Assembly (NCBI RefSeq): GCF_000427825.1
Contig: NZ_KE386593.1
Span: forward strand, 472,115 to 536,114
Source of the DNA: Thermocrispum municipale DSM 44069
GTDB lineage: Bacteria; Actinomycetota; Actinomycetes; Mycobacteriales; Pseudonocardiaceae
Length of the DNA stretch: 64,000 bases
Direction of reading: 5' to 3'
The notes under the pieces: generated by a model
Databases searched by the model: none
Told to the model about the DNA's origin: nothing
What the model saw: the letters and a program-made list of their open reading frames with translations, nothing else
In this document: positions 55,011-64,000 of the stretch, piece by piece
How the letters are laid out: each line of letters begins with the position of its first letter
How positions within the stretch are numbered: the stretch's first letter is position 1
Program-made: the position numbers and the translations under genes

Positions 55011-56279
55011 CTACCCGGTCGCTTCCTCGACCGTCTGGTCGATCTCCTCAAGGGTCTTGTCGGCCTCGGTCGCAGCTTTGTCGATCTCCTTGAGCTGCTT
55101 CTCCATCTCCGTGCCCTTGTCCTTGATCGTCTCGTAGGTGCTCACCGCGTCTTCCAGGCTGCCGATCTCCGGGATCTTCTTGACCGCGTCGGTGAGCTCC
55201 TGCGCGTTGTTGAAGTAGTCCTCCATCGTGGTGACGATCGTTTCGATGTTCTCGTACAGGTTGAACACCTTCTGGGCGAGATCGATGATCTGCATGATGT
55301 TCTCGTGCAGGGCGTCCACGTCGATGCCCAGCAACCATGCGCCGTACTCGATCGCCGTCCACGCCCAGCCGACGATCGGGATGAACTTCGACCCGATCTT
55401 GGCGGCCAGCTTGATGATCTTGTTGATGGCGTCCACGGCCAGCTGCGCCAGCTGCTTGGAGGCGTCGGCGATCTTCTCGAAGCCGAGTGCGATGAACTCG
55501 CCGACCTTCTGACCGGCCCACGCCGCCCCGCGCGTCCAGAACACGTCGATGAACTGCTTGAACGCCTCGGCCGCGTCGCCTTGCCACGAGTTGGCGGCCA
55601 GGGTGGTGGCATTGGTGCCCATGTTGCCGACCAGCTCGCCGAACTGTTCGCCGACCTTCTTCCACGCCTCACCGTTGGCGTTGATGCTGTTGTAGTTGCC
55701 CGCCAGGGGCGAGATGATCGAGTCGGTGAACCCCTTGCCGCCGTCGACGTTGAACTCCGACCAGATCCAGTCCAGCACGCTCAGCACCGGGCCGACGTCG
55801 ATGTCGTCGGTGTACTTGGTGTCCGGTCGATCGATCGAGACGTCGGACAGTTCGGTGGTGCGGAACTGCGAATAGCTGCCCCGGCGCGGCTTGTCGAAGT
55901 CCTGGTCGGAGGCGTTCGGGTCGTAGCGGTATTCGTACCGGCCGAACGTGACCTCTTTGCCCGGATTGTCGTCCAGGCCGAAGCGTTCCAGCGTCGACTT
56001 GTTGGTCTCTTCGGTGTAGCCGTACGACTTGGCTGCGGCGATCACCCCGTCGGCCAGGTCGCACATCTTCGTCTGCATGAGACTGAAGCCCTCGCCGACC
56101 AGCTCCGACGCCGGCCCGTTCACCGCTTTGCCCAGCGGCTCCAGCAGGCCGAGGAAGCCGTGGTCGCTCATGCCCTCGTCGCGCGCCAGCCGCTCGATCT
56201 TCGGCAGCGTCTGGCTGGCTTCCGCCCCTAGGTATCCGCCGAAATCGGCGACTTGCTCCTCATCAACTTCGAACCCCAT
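55011..56279 (-). CDS. Large WXG100-like type VII secretion target
   Basis: A 422-residue protein with no signal peptide. Residues 1-100 form a helical hairpin ending in YGYTE (Y-x-x-x-E). A second helical region carries the WxG turn at 232-234 (NSWQGDAAEAF) followed by long amphipathic helices, a hydrophobic stretch (about 297-320, FIPIVGWAWTAIEYGAWLLG), and a coiled-coil C-terminus. ESX targets of this size may carry effector domains; none is recognised. ATG 56279. Confidence 0.8.
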   Translation of the reverse strand: MGFEVDEEQVADFGGYLGAEASQTLPKIERLARDEGMSDHGFLGLLEPLGKAVNGPASELVGEGFSLMQTKMCDLADGVIAAAKSYGYTEETNKSTLERFGLDDNPGKEVTFGRYEYRYDPNASDQDFDKPRRGSYSQFRTTELSDVSIDRPDTKYTDDIDVGPVLSVLDWIWSEFNVDGGKGFTDSIISPLAGNYNSINANGEAWKKVGEQFGELVGNMGTNATTLAANSWQGDAAEAFKQFIDVFWTRGAAWAGQKVGEFIALGFEKIADASKQLAQLAVDAINKIIKLAAKIGSKFIPIVGWAWTAIEYGAWLLGIDVDALHENIMQIIDLAQKVFNLYENIETIVTTMEDYFNNAQELTDAVKKIPEIGSLEDAVSTYETIKDKGTEMEKQLKEIDKAATEADKTLEEIDQTVEEATG

Positions 56280-56462
56280 CGATCACTCCTGTAGAGACGT
56301 CCCCGGACATCTGTTCGGTCCCCCATTGGCCGCAAGCATGACAGCTGGGGCGGAAGCTGTGGTGCGGTTTGCTCAGATGGAGCGGAATGATCACGATCGC
56401 AAACAGCACGCCGCCCGGCGTGCGCGGCGGCACACCGGGCGGCGTCTGCGGTGTCGAGCTGC

Positions 56463-57551
56463 TTACCGCTCGAGCTCACCGGCGATGAACTTCTCCACGG
56501 CCGCACGGGCCTCGTCGTCGCTGTACTGGACCGGCGGCGACTTCATGAAGTAGGAGGAGGCGGACAGGATCGGGCCGCCGATACCGCGGTCCTTGGCGAT
56601 CTTGGCCGACCGCACGGCGTCGATGATGATGCCCGCCGAGTTCGGCGAGTCCCACACCTCGAGCTTGTACTCCAGGTTCAACGGCACGTCACCGAACGCA
56701 CGGCCCTCCAGCCGGACGTAGGCCCACTTGCGGTCGTCCAGCCACGGCACGTAGTCCGACGGGCCGATGTGCACGTCGGCCTTGGCCATCTCGTGCGGCA
56801 CCTGCGAGGTGACCGACTGCGTCTTGGAGATCTTCTTCGACTGCAACCGGGACCGCTCCAGCATGTTCTGGAAGTCCATGTTGCCGCCGAAGTTCAGCTG
56901 GTAGGTGCGCTGCAGCTCGACGCCGCGGTCCTCGAACAGCTTGGCCAGCACGCGGTGCGTGATGGTCGCGCCGACCTGCGACTTGATGTCGTCGCCGACG
57001 ATCGGCACCCCGGCGTCGGTGAACTTCTTGGCCCACTCCGGGTCGGAGGCGATGAACACCGGCAGCGCGTTGACGAACGCCACCCCGGCGTCGATGGCGC
57101 ACTGCGCGTAGAAGCGGTCGGCGTCCTCCGAACCGACCGGCAGGTAGGAGACCAGCACGTCGGCCTCGGCCTCCTTGAGCGCCTTGACCACGTCGACCGG
57201 CCCCTCGTCGGACTCGGCGATGGTCTCCCGGTAGTACTCGCCGAGGCCGTCGAGGGTGTGACCGCGCTGCACCGAGACGCCGAGCGGCGGTACGTCGGTG
57301 ATCTTGATGGTGTTGTTCTCGCTCGCGACGATCGCCTCGGACAGGTCGCGACCCACCTTCTTGGCGTCGACGTCGAACGCAGCGACGAACTCGATGTCGC
57401 CGACGTGGTAGCCACCAAAGTCCACGTGCATCAGGCCCGGGACTCGGGTCTCCGGGTCAGCATCGCGGTAGTAGTGCACGCCCTGGACCAGGGACGCAGC
57501 ACAGTTGCCAACGCCCACGATCGCCACGCGCACGCTTCGGTTGTTGCCCAT
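56463..57551 (-). CDS. ino1: Myo-inositol-1-phosphate synthase
   Basis: A 362-residue NAD-dependent enzyme converting glucose-6-phosphate to inositol-1-phosphate, needed for mycothiol and phosphatidylinositol. Motifs [16 protein letters not shown] (NAD fold), [11 protein letters not shown] and [13 protein letters not shown] are typical. ATG 57551 behind AAGGAG. The 183-residue PadR regulator gene lies 52 bases upstream in the same direction, as in Mycobacterium (Rv0046c/Rv0047c). Confidence 0.95.
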   Translation of the reverse strand: MGNNRSVRVAIVGVGNCAASLVQGVHYYRDADPETRVPGLMHVDFGGYHVGDIEFVAAFDVDAKKVGRDLSEAIVASENNTIKITDVPPLGVSVQRGHTLDGLGEYYRETIAESDEGPVDVVKALKEAEADVLVSYLPVGSEDADRFYAQCAIDAGVAFVNALPVFIASDPEWAKKFTDAGVPIVGDDIKSQVGATITHRVLAKLFEDRGVELQRTYQLNFGGNMDFQNMLERSRLQSKKISKTQSVTSQVPHEMAKADVHIGPSDYVPWLDDRKWAYVRLEGRAFGDVPLNLEYKLEVWDSPNSAGIIIDAVRSAKIAKDRGIGGPILSASSYFMKSPPVQYSDDEARAAVEKFIAGELER

Positions 57552-57603
57552 GCCGGTATCTCCTTATGACTTTCGGGTGAGCGATTGGGATTCGACAGTT
57601 GAG

Positions 57604-58155
57604 TCAGTCGCTGTCGCGCTGCTCGGCTTGTTCGTGCGCTATCAGCTCGTTCAGCCAGCGCACCTCTCGTTCACTGCTCTCCAGGCCGAGCCGGTGCAGC
57701 TCTCTGGTGTAGCGGTCTATTCGCTCCTCGGCTCGGCTGAGAGCGGCTCGCAATCCCTCACGCCGTTCCTCGACCCGGCGGCGCCGGCCTTCGAGGATCC
57801 GCATACGCACATCGGCGGGCGTACGCGAGAAGAACGCCAGGTGAACGCCGAACCCCTCGTCATCCCAGGTTTGTGGGCCGGCGTCGGCCAGCAGATCGGC
57901 GAAGCGTTCCTTGCCTTCCGCGGTGAGTTTGTACACCCGGCGTGCTCGGCGTCCCCACGTGCGGCTTTCCGTGTCCGCCGACTCCGCGTCCTCTTCGACG
58001 ATCCAGCCGGCCCGTTGCAATCTGCGCAGCGTGGGGTAGAGCGAGCCATAGGAGAAGGTGCGAAACATGCCCAGGGTCTCGTGCAGGCGCTTGCGCAGCA
58101 CGTACCCGTGCATCGGTGCCTCGTGCAACAGCCCGAGGATCGCGAACTCGAGCAC
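57604..58155 (-). CDS. PadR-family transcriptional regulator
   Basis: A 183-residue repressor: winged helix LEFAILGLLHEAPMHGYVLR with SYGSLYPTLRRLQRAGWI, then a coiled-coil dimerisation helix at the C-terminus. GTG 58155 is behind GAGGAGG. It is upstream of ino1 and probably co-transcribed, so it may control inositol synthesis or its own promoter through the palindromic site at 58229-58247. The effector is unknown. Confidence 0.9.
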   Translation of the reverse strand: MLEFAILGLLHEAPMHGYVLRKRLHETLGMFRTFSYGSLYPTLRRLQRAGWIVEEDAESADTESRTWGRRARRVYKLTAEGKERFADLLADAGPQTWDDEGFGVHLAFFSRTPADVRMRILEGRRRRVEERREGLRAALSRAEERIDRYTRELHRLGLESSEREVRWLNELIAHEQAEQRDSD

Positions 58156-58228
58156 GACGCACCTCCTCGCGGAACAAACACGACGCCGTATCAGTTCTTC
58201 GGACGTCTCGACCTTATGTACCGGCTCA

Positions 58229-58247
58229 GTATATCGGCGCGATACAT
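58229..58247. promoter_or_regulatory. Candidate PadR operator GTATATCGGCGCGATACAT
   Basis: Arms TATCG/CGATA around GCG, extended to imperfect GTATATCG/CGATACAT, and a further ATGTA about 12 bases to the left. PadR sites commonly contain ATGT/ACAT arms. It sits between the padR start and the divergent DUF5318 gene, in the padR promoter area. Confidence 0.6.
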
Positions 58248-58376
58248 CGTGCGCACCCATCGAAGTACGTGATCTCGGTCGGCGGGTGGGTCGGTGAACG
58301 CCGGCGAGGAGTCGGGGCTGTGACCGGAGCGAGACTTTCTTCTACGCTGGTTGCAATTGCCCGACGAAGGAGGACG

Positions 58377-58796
58377 GTGCTGAACCAGCGCCAGATAGTC
58401 GATTACGAGCTGCAGCGACGCTCCGTCCTGCGGCGGTACCGCGCTGGGTTCCTCTCTCGCGAGGAGGTGTGCGACGCCGGCCCGTATTTGCACCGGGCGG
58501 CTCGCTACCACGGCGAGCAGACCGAGCACATGTGTCCGGTGTGCTTCAAATCGCAGATCGTCCTGGTCGCCTGGGTGTATGGTGACGAGCTTGGAATGGC
58601 CTCTGGTTCGGCCCGAAAACCTGCCGAACTCGAGCGGATGGCCAACCTGTTCGCCGAGTTCACCGTCTACGTGGTGGAGGTGTGCCACGCGTGCGGGTGG
58701 AACCATTTGGCGATGTCCTACGTTTTGGGCACGGGCGAGCCCGGCACCCGGGCACCCCGGTCCCGTCCCCGATCACGAAAGTCCGCCACCCAGTGA
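58377..58796 (+). CDS. DUF5318 zinc-binding protein
   Basis: A 139-residue protein. Two Cys pairs, CPVC and CHAC, about 60 residues apart, suggest one zinc site. The start NQRQIVDYELQRRSVL then RRYRAGFLSREEVCDA matches the Actinobacteria-specific DUF5318 family. GTG 58377 with GGAGGACG upstream. In mycobacteria the homologue precedes ponA1, as here. Confidence 0.85.
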   Translation: MLNQRQIVDYELQRRSVLRRYRAGFLSREEVCDAGPYLHRAARYHGEQTEHMCPVCFKSQIVLVAWVYGDELGMASGSARKPAELERMANLFAEFTVYVVEVCHACGWNHLAMSYVLGTGEPGTRAPRSRPRSRKSATQ

Positions 58797-58863
58797 CACT
58801 GTCCGCCCGAATCGCGCAGGGTTGGCTCACCCGCGATGACGTCTGCGCCCGGGAGGTCGAGCT

Positions 58864-61842
58864 GTGAGCGACCATCGACGGCCCGAGTGGCCATCATCCG
58901 GACAACAGCCCCGATGGCCGGTCGCCGACCGCGATCCGCAGTGGCCGCAAGCCGACGAGCCGCGTCAGCGGCCGCAAGCTCGTCAGTCCGGAGCCTCCGG
59001 CGCCCGCCGGCAGCCGTCCGGTCAGCAACCGCGCACGCAGCAGCCAGGACAGCGGCGCCGTCCCGCCCAGCGGCAGGCACCGGCGGCCGGTGGTCGCGCC
59101 GGTCAGCAGGATGCTCGCCGTGCTCGTGACCCGCAGCGCGGAAGCACGCCGCGGGACCCGCAGGCAACGCGCCGGCCGGCCGCGAGCGGTGCCCCGCAGG
59201 CAACGCGCCGGTCCGCCGCGCCCGGTGATCCGAAGGCCGGGCGCGCCGCCGCCTCCCGAGACCCGCGCGCAGCGCGCCGCCGCCCCGCGGAGCCGAGCGG
59301 AGCCCGGGCGGAGCGGCCGCGTGACCCGAACGCCGCCCGGCGCCGTCCGCCGCGCCGACCGGAGGGCGCGCGTGGCCCGCAGGGTGCCAAGCCACGTCAG
59401 GCAGGTGCCGCGGCCGCCGGTGCAGGTGCGGCCGCCGCCGGTTTCGCCGCGACCGGACGGCACGCGAACCCCGCCGATCCGGACGGCCCGACCGAGACGC
59501 TGCCGCCCATCGACGCGGCGGACTACCAGATCGCGCCGCCGCGTGAGCCGGAGCTGCTCACGCACCGGTATCACGACAACGGTGGCGAAGAACACGATCC
59601 GGCCGCCGAGGATCGGATCAACGCGCTGATCGCCGAGTCGGACAGCGGTGAACCGGAGCCGGCGGGCAGGCGGAACGGCAAGCCGCCGCTGACCCGCAAG
59701 CAGCGCCGGTGGCGGCTGGTGCGCCGGTTGGCCTACGGCTTCGTCGGCGTGTTCGTCATCCTGCCGATCCTCGGGTTCACCATCGCCTACTTCCTGGTGG
59801 ACTTCCCGAAGCCGGCGGAGATCGTCGCGGCGCAGTCCAAGACGGTCAACTACTACTTCTCCGACGGCTCGACCCTGCTCGGCCGCGACTCGCAGGACGG
59901 CAACCGCGTCATCCTCAAGCCGGAGCAGATCCCGGACGTGGTCAAGCACGCGGTGTACGCGGCGGAGGACGAGACGTTCGAGACCAACTCGGGCTTCGAC
60001 ATCATGGGCATCCTGCGCGCCGTGCGTAACCAGCTCACCGGCGGCGTCGGCGGCGGGTCGACCATCACCCAGCAGTACATCAAGCAGGCCACCGGTGACG
60101 ACGAAATCTCCCTGGTGCGTAAGGGCCTGGAGATCGTCAAGGCCTTCAAGATGAGCAACGAGCTGGAGAAGTCCGAGATCATCACCGCGTACCTGAACAC
60201 GATCTACTTCGGTCGGGGCGCGTACGGCATCCAGGCGGCTTCGCAGGCGTACTTCAACAAGGACGTCGACAAGCTCAACCCGTCCCAGGCGGCCTACCTG
60301 GCGGGCATCATCCAGGCGCCCAGCCGCGGCGACAACCGGGAGTACGCCGAGCGGCGGTGGAACTACGTCATCGGCCAGATGAAGGAGAACGGCTGGTTGA
60401 CCCAGGAGGAAGCGGCCGAGGCCAAGTTCCCGCAGATCGAGTCCGGTGAGCGCAAGCTGCAAGGCTTCACCGGTCCGCGCTACTTCATCAAGGAGCGCAT
60501 CCGGCAGGAGCTGAACTCGCTGGGCTTCACCGAGGACAAGGTGCGCCTGCAGGGTTACAAGATCTACACCACGATCAACAAGAAGGCGCAGAGCCTGGCG
60601 GAGAAGACCGTCCGCGAGGTGATGAAGGGCCAGCCGAAGAACCTGCGCGAGGCGTTGGTCGCGGTCGACCCGAACACCGGCGGCGTGAAGGCCTACTACG
60701 GCGGCGAGAACGACGAGTACGACCAGGTGGACTGGGCCAACACGCCACGGAACCCGGGTTCGTCGATCAAACCGTTCGATTTCGTCGCGCTGCTCAAGCA
60801 GGGCAAGGGGCCGTACGCCGCGTACGACGGCAGCTCGCCGCGGACGTTCCCCGGTGACGGTGTGCCCATCTCCAACTCCGAGAACGTGCAGTGCCCGATG
60901 CCGTGCACGGTCATGGAGGCGATGGAGAAGTCGATCAACACCGTCTTCTACGACATGGTCGTCAACGAGGTGAAGCCGTCCGGCGTCGTCGAGGCGCTGA
61001 AGGAAGCCGGGGTGAAGAACACCTCCCAGCTGAGCAGCGAGCTGAACAACATCGCCATCGGTGGTGGCGACAACAAGATCAGCCCGCGGGACATGGCGGC
61101 CGCGTACGCGACGTTCGCCGCGCAGGGCGTCCAGCGCGATGCACACTTCGTCTCCAAGATCACCACGCCGGACGGCGAAGTGGTCTACCAGGCGCACGAC
61201 AAGACGCGTGGCAAGCCGGCGTTCGACCCGGACGAGGAGAAGAGCAAGCAGATCGCCGGCAACGTCACCAAGACGCTGGAGCCGGTGCTGCCCTACTCCG
61301 GCTTGGTGTGTGACAACGGCAGGGCGTGCGCGGGCAAGACCGGTACGCACGAGGCCAGGGAGCCGTATTCCGACCAGAACTCGCAGGCCTGGATGGTCGG
61401 CTACACCCGTCAGTTGTCCACCGCGGTCTGGGTTGGTGACTCGGCGTTGAACCCGATCAAGAACGCCGAGGGCGGCGTCGTCTACGGCAAGGGTCTGCCA
61501 GGGCAGATCTGGCTGAAGTTCATGAACGAGTACCACAAGGACATGGACAACCTGCCGTTCGACGAGGTCGAGCTGATCGGTGACGAGGCGCCGCCGCCAC
61601 CTCCGCCGAAGAACACGCCGGAGAAGGAGGACGACGACGGCCGGGACGAGGACGAGGAGAAGCCGGAGAACAAGCCGGATCGGCCGTCCAAGCCGGACAA
61701 CCCGCCGAAGCCTCCGGAGGATCCGACGACCGACCCGGACGACCCGAGCACGGACCCGACTCCGCCGTGCCAGCGGCCGCTGTGCCCTCCACCGAACGAC
61801 GGCCAGGAGGGCCCCGGCAACACCGACCCGAGCGGAGCCTGA
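58864..61842 (+). CDS. ponA1: Bifunctional penicillin-binding protein PonA1
   Basis: A 992-residue class A peptidoglycan synthase. Residues 1-285 form a cytoplasmic basic, Arg/Pro/Gln/Ala-rich tail with short repeats. One transmembrane helix lies at about 287-312. The glycosyltransferase domain has EDETF (catalytic Glu about 368) and GGGSTITQQYIKQ. The transpeptidase has Ser633-x-x-Lys636 (NPGSSIKP), Ser690-x-Asn692 and Lys825-Thr-Gly (CAGKTGT). The C-terminus is Pro/Asp-rich. GTG 58864 behind GGGAGG. Follows DUF5318 by 67 bases. Confidence 0.95.
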   Translation: MSDHRRPEWPSSGQQPRWPVADRDPQWPQADEPRQRPQARQSGASGARRQPSGQQPRTQQPGQRRRPAQRQAPAAGGRAGQQDARRARDPQRGSTPRDPQATRRPAASGAPQATRRSAAPGDPKAGRAAASRDPRAARRRPAEPSGARAERPRDPNAARRRPPRRPEGARGPQGAKPRQAGAAAAGAGAAAAGFAATGRHANPADPDGPTETLPPIDAADYQIAPPREPELLTHRYHDNGGEEHDPAAEDRINALIAESDSGEPEPAGRRNGKPPLTRKQRRWRLVRRLAYGFVGVFVILPILGFTIAYFLVDFPKPAEIVAAQSKTVNYYFSDGSTLLGRDSQDGNRVILKPEQIPDVVKHAVYAAEDETFETNSGFDIMGILRAVRNQLTGGVGGGSTITQQYIKQATGDDEISLVRKGLEIVKAFKMSNELEKSEIITAYLNTIYFGRGAYGIQAASQAYFNKDVDKLNPSQAAYLAGIIQAPSRGDNREYAERRWNYVIGQMKENGWLTQEEAAEAKFPQIESGERKLQGFTGPRYFIKERIRQELNSLGFTEDKVRLQGYKIYTTINKKAQSLAEKTVREVMKGQPKNLREALVAVDPNTGGVKAYYGGENDEYDQVDWANTPRNPGSSIKPFDFVALLKQGKGPYAAYDGSSPRTFPGDGVPISNSENVQCPMPCTVMEAMEKSINTVFYDMVVNEVKPSGVVEALKEAGVKNTSQLSSELNNIAIGGGDNKISPRDMAAAYATFAAQGVQRDAHFVSKITTPDGEVVYQAHDKTRGKPAFDPDEEKSKQIAGNVTKTLEPVLPYSGLVCDNGRACAGKTGTHEAREPYSDQNSQAWMVGYTRQLSTAVWVGDSALNPIKNAEGGVVYGKGLPGQIWLKFMNEYHKDMDNLPFDEVELIGDEAPPPPPPKNTPEKEDDDGRDEDEEKPENKPDRPSKPDNPPKPPEDPTTDPDDPSTDPTPPCQRPLCPPPNDGQEGPGNTDPSGA

Positions 61843-61993
61843 CGCCGGCTCGGTCACGGCGCCTCCGACCGCGGCCCGGGTTCGCGGCGGTGCGGAACTG
61901 AGCGCTGATTGACCTCGACGCGCCCCACGCCGAGCGACCCCGCCCGACATGGGGTTGACGAGGGATTCATTCCGCAGGTTTTAGGGTGCGGGA

Positions 61994-63793
61994 GTGCACG
62001 AGGAGTCGGGGCTCGGCGATCGGTGGCGCAGGCGTGCCCGCAACAGGGCGGCCGGGTTGCCGTCGGATCGCCCGCGTCAGGTGTCGCTGGAAGGCACTCA
62101 GCGCGTCATCCCGACCTGGACCGATCCGCTGGCGGCCCGGGCGAGCAAGCCGATCGGCGGTCCGCTCGGCAGGCACGCCGCGGTCGGCACGCACTGGTTC
62201 TTCAGCCCGCTGAGGGTCGCGCTGCTGCTGGCCGTCATCGCGTTGATGTTCGGCTGGTTCGGCAAGGCCGCGTGTATCCAGCAGTGGGAGAACGAGGACG
62301 GCGCGCTGGGGCTGGACTGGCGGTCCGGCAGGCCGTACGTGGCCATGTGCTACTCGGACGTCGTGCCGCTGTACGGGGCGGAGCGGCTGGACCGGGACGA
62401 CTTCTTCGTCTACCGCGACGGCTGGCTGGAGCTGACCACGCCGGGCGGCGGCGACACCAGCGTGACGCTGCTGGCCACCGGGGAGGATTTCCGTGTCGCG
62501 GGCATCAGTGATCCGATCACCGCGGAAGCCGCCGACGGCGAGCAGTTCCAGCTCGCGCCCGGTGATCGCGTTCGCCCGCTGGACGGTGGTCAGCTGCGCT
62601 TGCCGGACGGGCGGACGGTGAGCCTGGGCGCGAGCGACGAGCTGCGGTTCATGGAGTATCCGCCGCTGACCGGCCTGTTCCAGTGGGTCAACGCCAAGCT
62701 CACCGACCTGTGGTTGACGGGAGTCGATGCCGGGCTGCTGCCCGGCGCCATCCCGGTCGCGGTGTATTTCAACATCACCGCGTTGTTCCTCGCCTTCGCC
62801 TGGTTGACCACGGTGTGGGCGGTGGCGCAGACGGCCCGGCGCCGTCCGTGGGACGCCGTGCTGGTGGCGATCTCGCCGCTGGTGTTGGTGCACGCGTTCA
62901 CCAACTTCGACACGTTGGCCACGGCTGCCTGCGCGGCGGCGATCCTGGCGTGGTCACGGCGCCGCCCGGTGCTCGCCGGGGTGCTGATCGGCGTCGGCGG
63001 GGCGCTCAAGCTGTACCCGCTGTTCCTGCTCGGTCCGTTGCTGGTGCTGTGCATCCGCGCGGGCAAGATGCGGTCGTGGCGGGCGACGGGGTTCGCGTCC
63101 CTGGTCACGCTGCTGGTGATCAACCTTCCGCTGGCCTTGCTGTTCCCGCACGGCTGGCGCGAGTTCCTGCGGCTGAACGCCGAGCGCGGCATGGATCCCG
63201 ACTCGATCTACAACGTGATCAGCACCTTCACCGGATGGAGCGGGTTCGACGGGCAGCTGGCACACAACGAGACGCCGGTCGGCCTCAACCTCTTCACCGG
63301 CGTCGTGTTCCTGCTGTGCTGTGCGGCGATCGCGTACGTGGCGTTGTCCGCGCCGCGGCGGCCGCGACTGGCCCAGCTCGCCTTCCTGGTGGTGGCGGCG
63401 TTCCTGCTCACCAACAAGGTGTGGAGCCCCCAGTTCTCGCTGTGGCTGGTGCCGCTCGCCGTGCTGGCGTTGCCGCACTGGCGGCTGTTGCTCGGGTGGA
63501 TGGCGATCGACGCGCTGGTCTGGGTGCCGCGCATGTTCTTCTATCTCGGCCCGGACCAGAAGGGCCTGCCCGAAGAATGGTTCCTCGGCACCGTGGTGGT
63601 CCGGGACCTGGCGGTGCTCGGGTTGTGTGCGTTGGTCATCCGGCAGATCTATCGCCCGAGCAAGGACCTCGTGCGCAGTACCGGCGAGGACGACCCGGCG
63701 GGCGGGGTGCTCGATCGCGCGCGGGACGCGCGGGTACTGCCCTCGCCGCGTCAGCGCAGGGATTCGCGCAAGAACGCGATGTCGTCGGCCTGA
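61994..63793 (+). CDS. GT87-family membrane glycosyltransferase
   Basis: A 599-residue protein of the polyprenyl-phosphate-dependent mannosyltransferase type (GT87/DUF2029). The N-terminal 60 residues are cytoplasmic, followed by one helix, a large external insertion of about 150 residues, then nine or so helices with [20 protein letters not shown] and [16 protein letters not shown]. The latter contain the conserved family segments. It follows ponA1 as in mycobacteria and may modify cell-envelope glycans. GTG at 61994. Confidence 0.85.
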   Translation: MHEESGLGDRWRRRARNRAAGLPSDRPRQVSLEGTQRVIPTWTDPLAARASKPIGGPLGRHAAVGTHWFFSPLRVALLLAVIALMFGWFGKAACIQQWENEDGALGLDWRSGRPYVAMCYSDVVPLYGAERLDRDDFFVYRDGWLELTTPGGGDTSVTLLATGEDFRVAGISDPITAEAADGEQFQLAPGDRVRPLDGGQLRLPDGRTVSLGASDELRFMEYPPLTGLFQWVNAKLTDLWLTGVDAGLLPGAIPVAVYFNITALFLAFAWLTTVWAVAQTARRRPWDAVLVAISPLVLVHAFTNFDTLATAACAAAILAWSRRRPVLAGVLIGVGGALKLYPLFLLGPLLVLCIRAGKMRSWRATGFASLVTLLVINLPLALLFPHGWREFLRLNAERGMDPDSIYNVISTFTGWSGFDGQLAHNETPVGLNLFTGVVFLLCCAAIAYVALSAPRRPRLAQLAFLVVAAFLLTNKVWSPQFSLWLVPLAVLALPHWRLLLGWMAIDALVWVPRMFFYLGPDQKGLPEEWFLGTVVVRDLAVLGLCALVIRQIYRPSKDLVRSTGEDDPAGGVLDRARDARVLPSPRQRRDSRKNAMSSA

Positions 63794-64000
63794 CCCTCGG
63801 ACGGGGTCTCGACCACGACCGGGGCGCCCGCCGCCTTGGCCACGCCCGCCAGCACCTCGGGGTCGATCGTGCCGTCGCCGCCGACCACATTGGCGTGCCG
63901 GTCGCGGCCGGAGCCGAACTCGTCGCGCGAGTTGTTCAAATGCACCAGGTCGATGCGCCCGGTGATGGACATGACCTTCTCCACCGCGGTGTCCAGGTCC
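63751..64000 (-). CDS. nfo: Deoxyribonuclease IV (endonuclease IV), C-terminal part, runs off right edge
   Basis: The minus-strand frame from the right edge reads a protein with the metal-binding [19 protein letters not shown] and [11 protein letters not shown] motifs of Nfo-type AP endonucleases, ending at 63751. These enzymes cut at abasic sites in base-excision repair. Only about 83 residues are in the window. The 3' end overlaps the convergent glycosyltransferase gene by 43 bases. Confidence 0.85.
   Translation of the reverse strand, partial: DLDTAVEKVMSITGRIDLVHLNNSRDEFGSGRDRHANVVGGDGTIDPEVLAGVAKAAGAPVVVETPSEGQADDIAFLRESLR

Overview
The window is high-GC actinobacterial DNA, most likely from Pseudonocardiales (an Amycolatopsis/Saccharopolyspora-like relative; genus not resolved). 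This rests on the GC-rich codon use with many GTG starts, a mycothiol-dependent enzyme, type VII (ESX) secretion genes, the pknG-glnH-glnX operon, and the block ino1-padR-DUF5318-ponA1-GT87, which has the gene order known from Mycobacterium. I see no phage, insertion sequence or CRISPR array.

Layout. (1) 1-7.6 kb, minus strand: an aromatic-compound locus. It holds the N-terminal part of a UbiD-type decarboxylase, a frameshifted MFS exporter, a DUF2848 protein, a solute-binding-like protein without an export signal, an HpaB-type flavin hydroxylase, and an SsuCB-like ABC transporter with two permeases and one ATPase. Upstream of the hydroxylase and of the ATPase lies the same 12-bp site in opposite orientation. 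(2) 7.8-14.2 kb: FMN-barrel protein, tandem-trypsin secreted protease, ECF sigma factor with a mycothiol-dependent enzyme, acyltransferase-3, and a second frameshifted MFS gene. (3) 14.7-20 kb: choline uptake and glycine betaine synthesis, betA-betT divergent from betB. (4) 20.2-23.2 kb: NarL-type two-component pair and a CPBP protease. (5) 23.4-23.9 kb: tRNA-Glu, tRNA-Asp and tRNA-Phe on the minus strand with clear terminators.

(6) 24-44.8 kb: housekeeping and small regulators: a ribbon-helix-helix protein, two cold-shock proteins about 80% identical, an Ig-domain lipoprotein plus thioesterase, glnX-glnH-pknG, CsoR and CutA (metal homeostasis), DinB, a FadD-type acyl-CoA synthetase with a TetR regulator and a perfect palindrome, a SigE-type sigma factor with a putative anti-sigma protein, threonine aldolase and an aminotransferase. 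(7) 44.8-49.9 kb, minus: a type VII secretion accessory operon with no secretion machinery: PE-like protein, DUF3558 lipoprotein, PPE-domain protein, EspG-type chaperone, EspC-like protein and a lytic transglycosylase with an ESX-type helical N-terminus. (8) 50-56.3 kb: purD, a lipoprotein, a Tat-exported PhoX phosphatase, and a second two-gene ESX-type module. (9) 56.4-64 kb: ino1-padR, DUF5318-ponA1-GT87, and the C-terminal part of endonuclease IV running off the right edge.

The most interesting parts are the two orphan type VII modules, the aromatic locus with its shared operator and unusual cytosolic solute-binding-like protein, the tandem-domain protease, and several regulatory palindromes. 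Two frameshifts, both in repetitive or homopolymer sequence, need confirmation from reads before they are called real.
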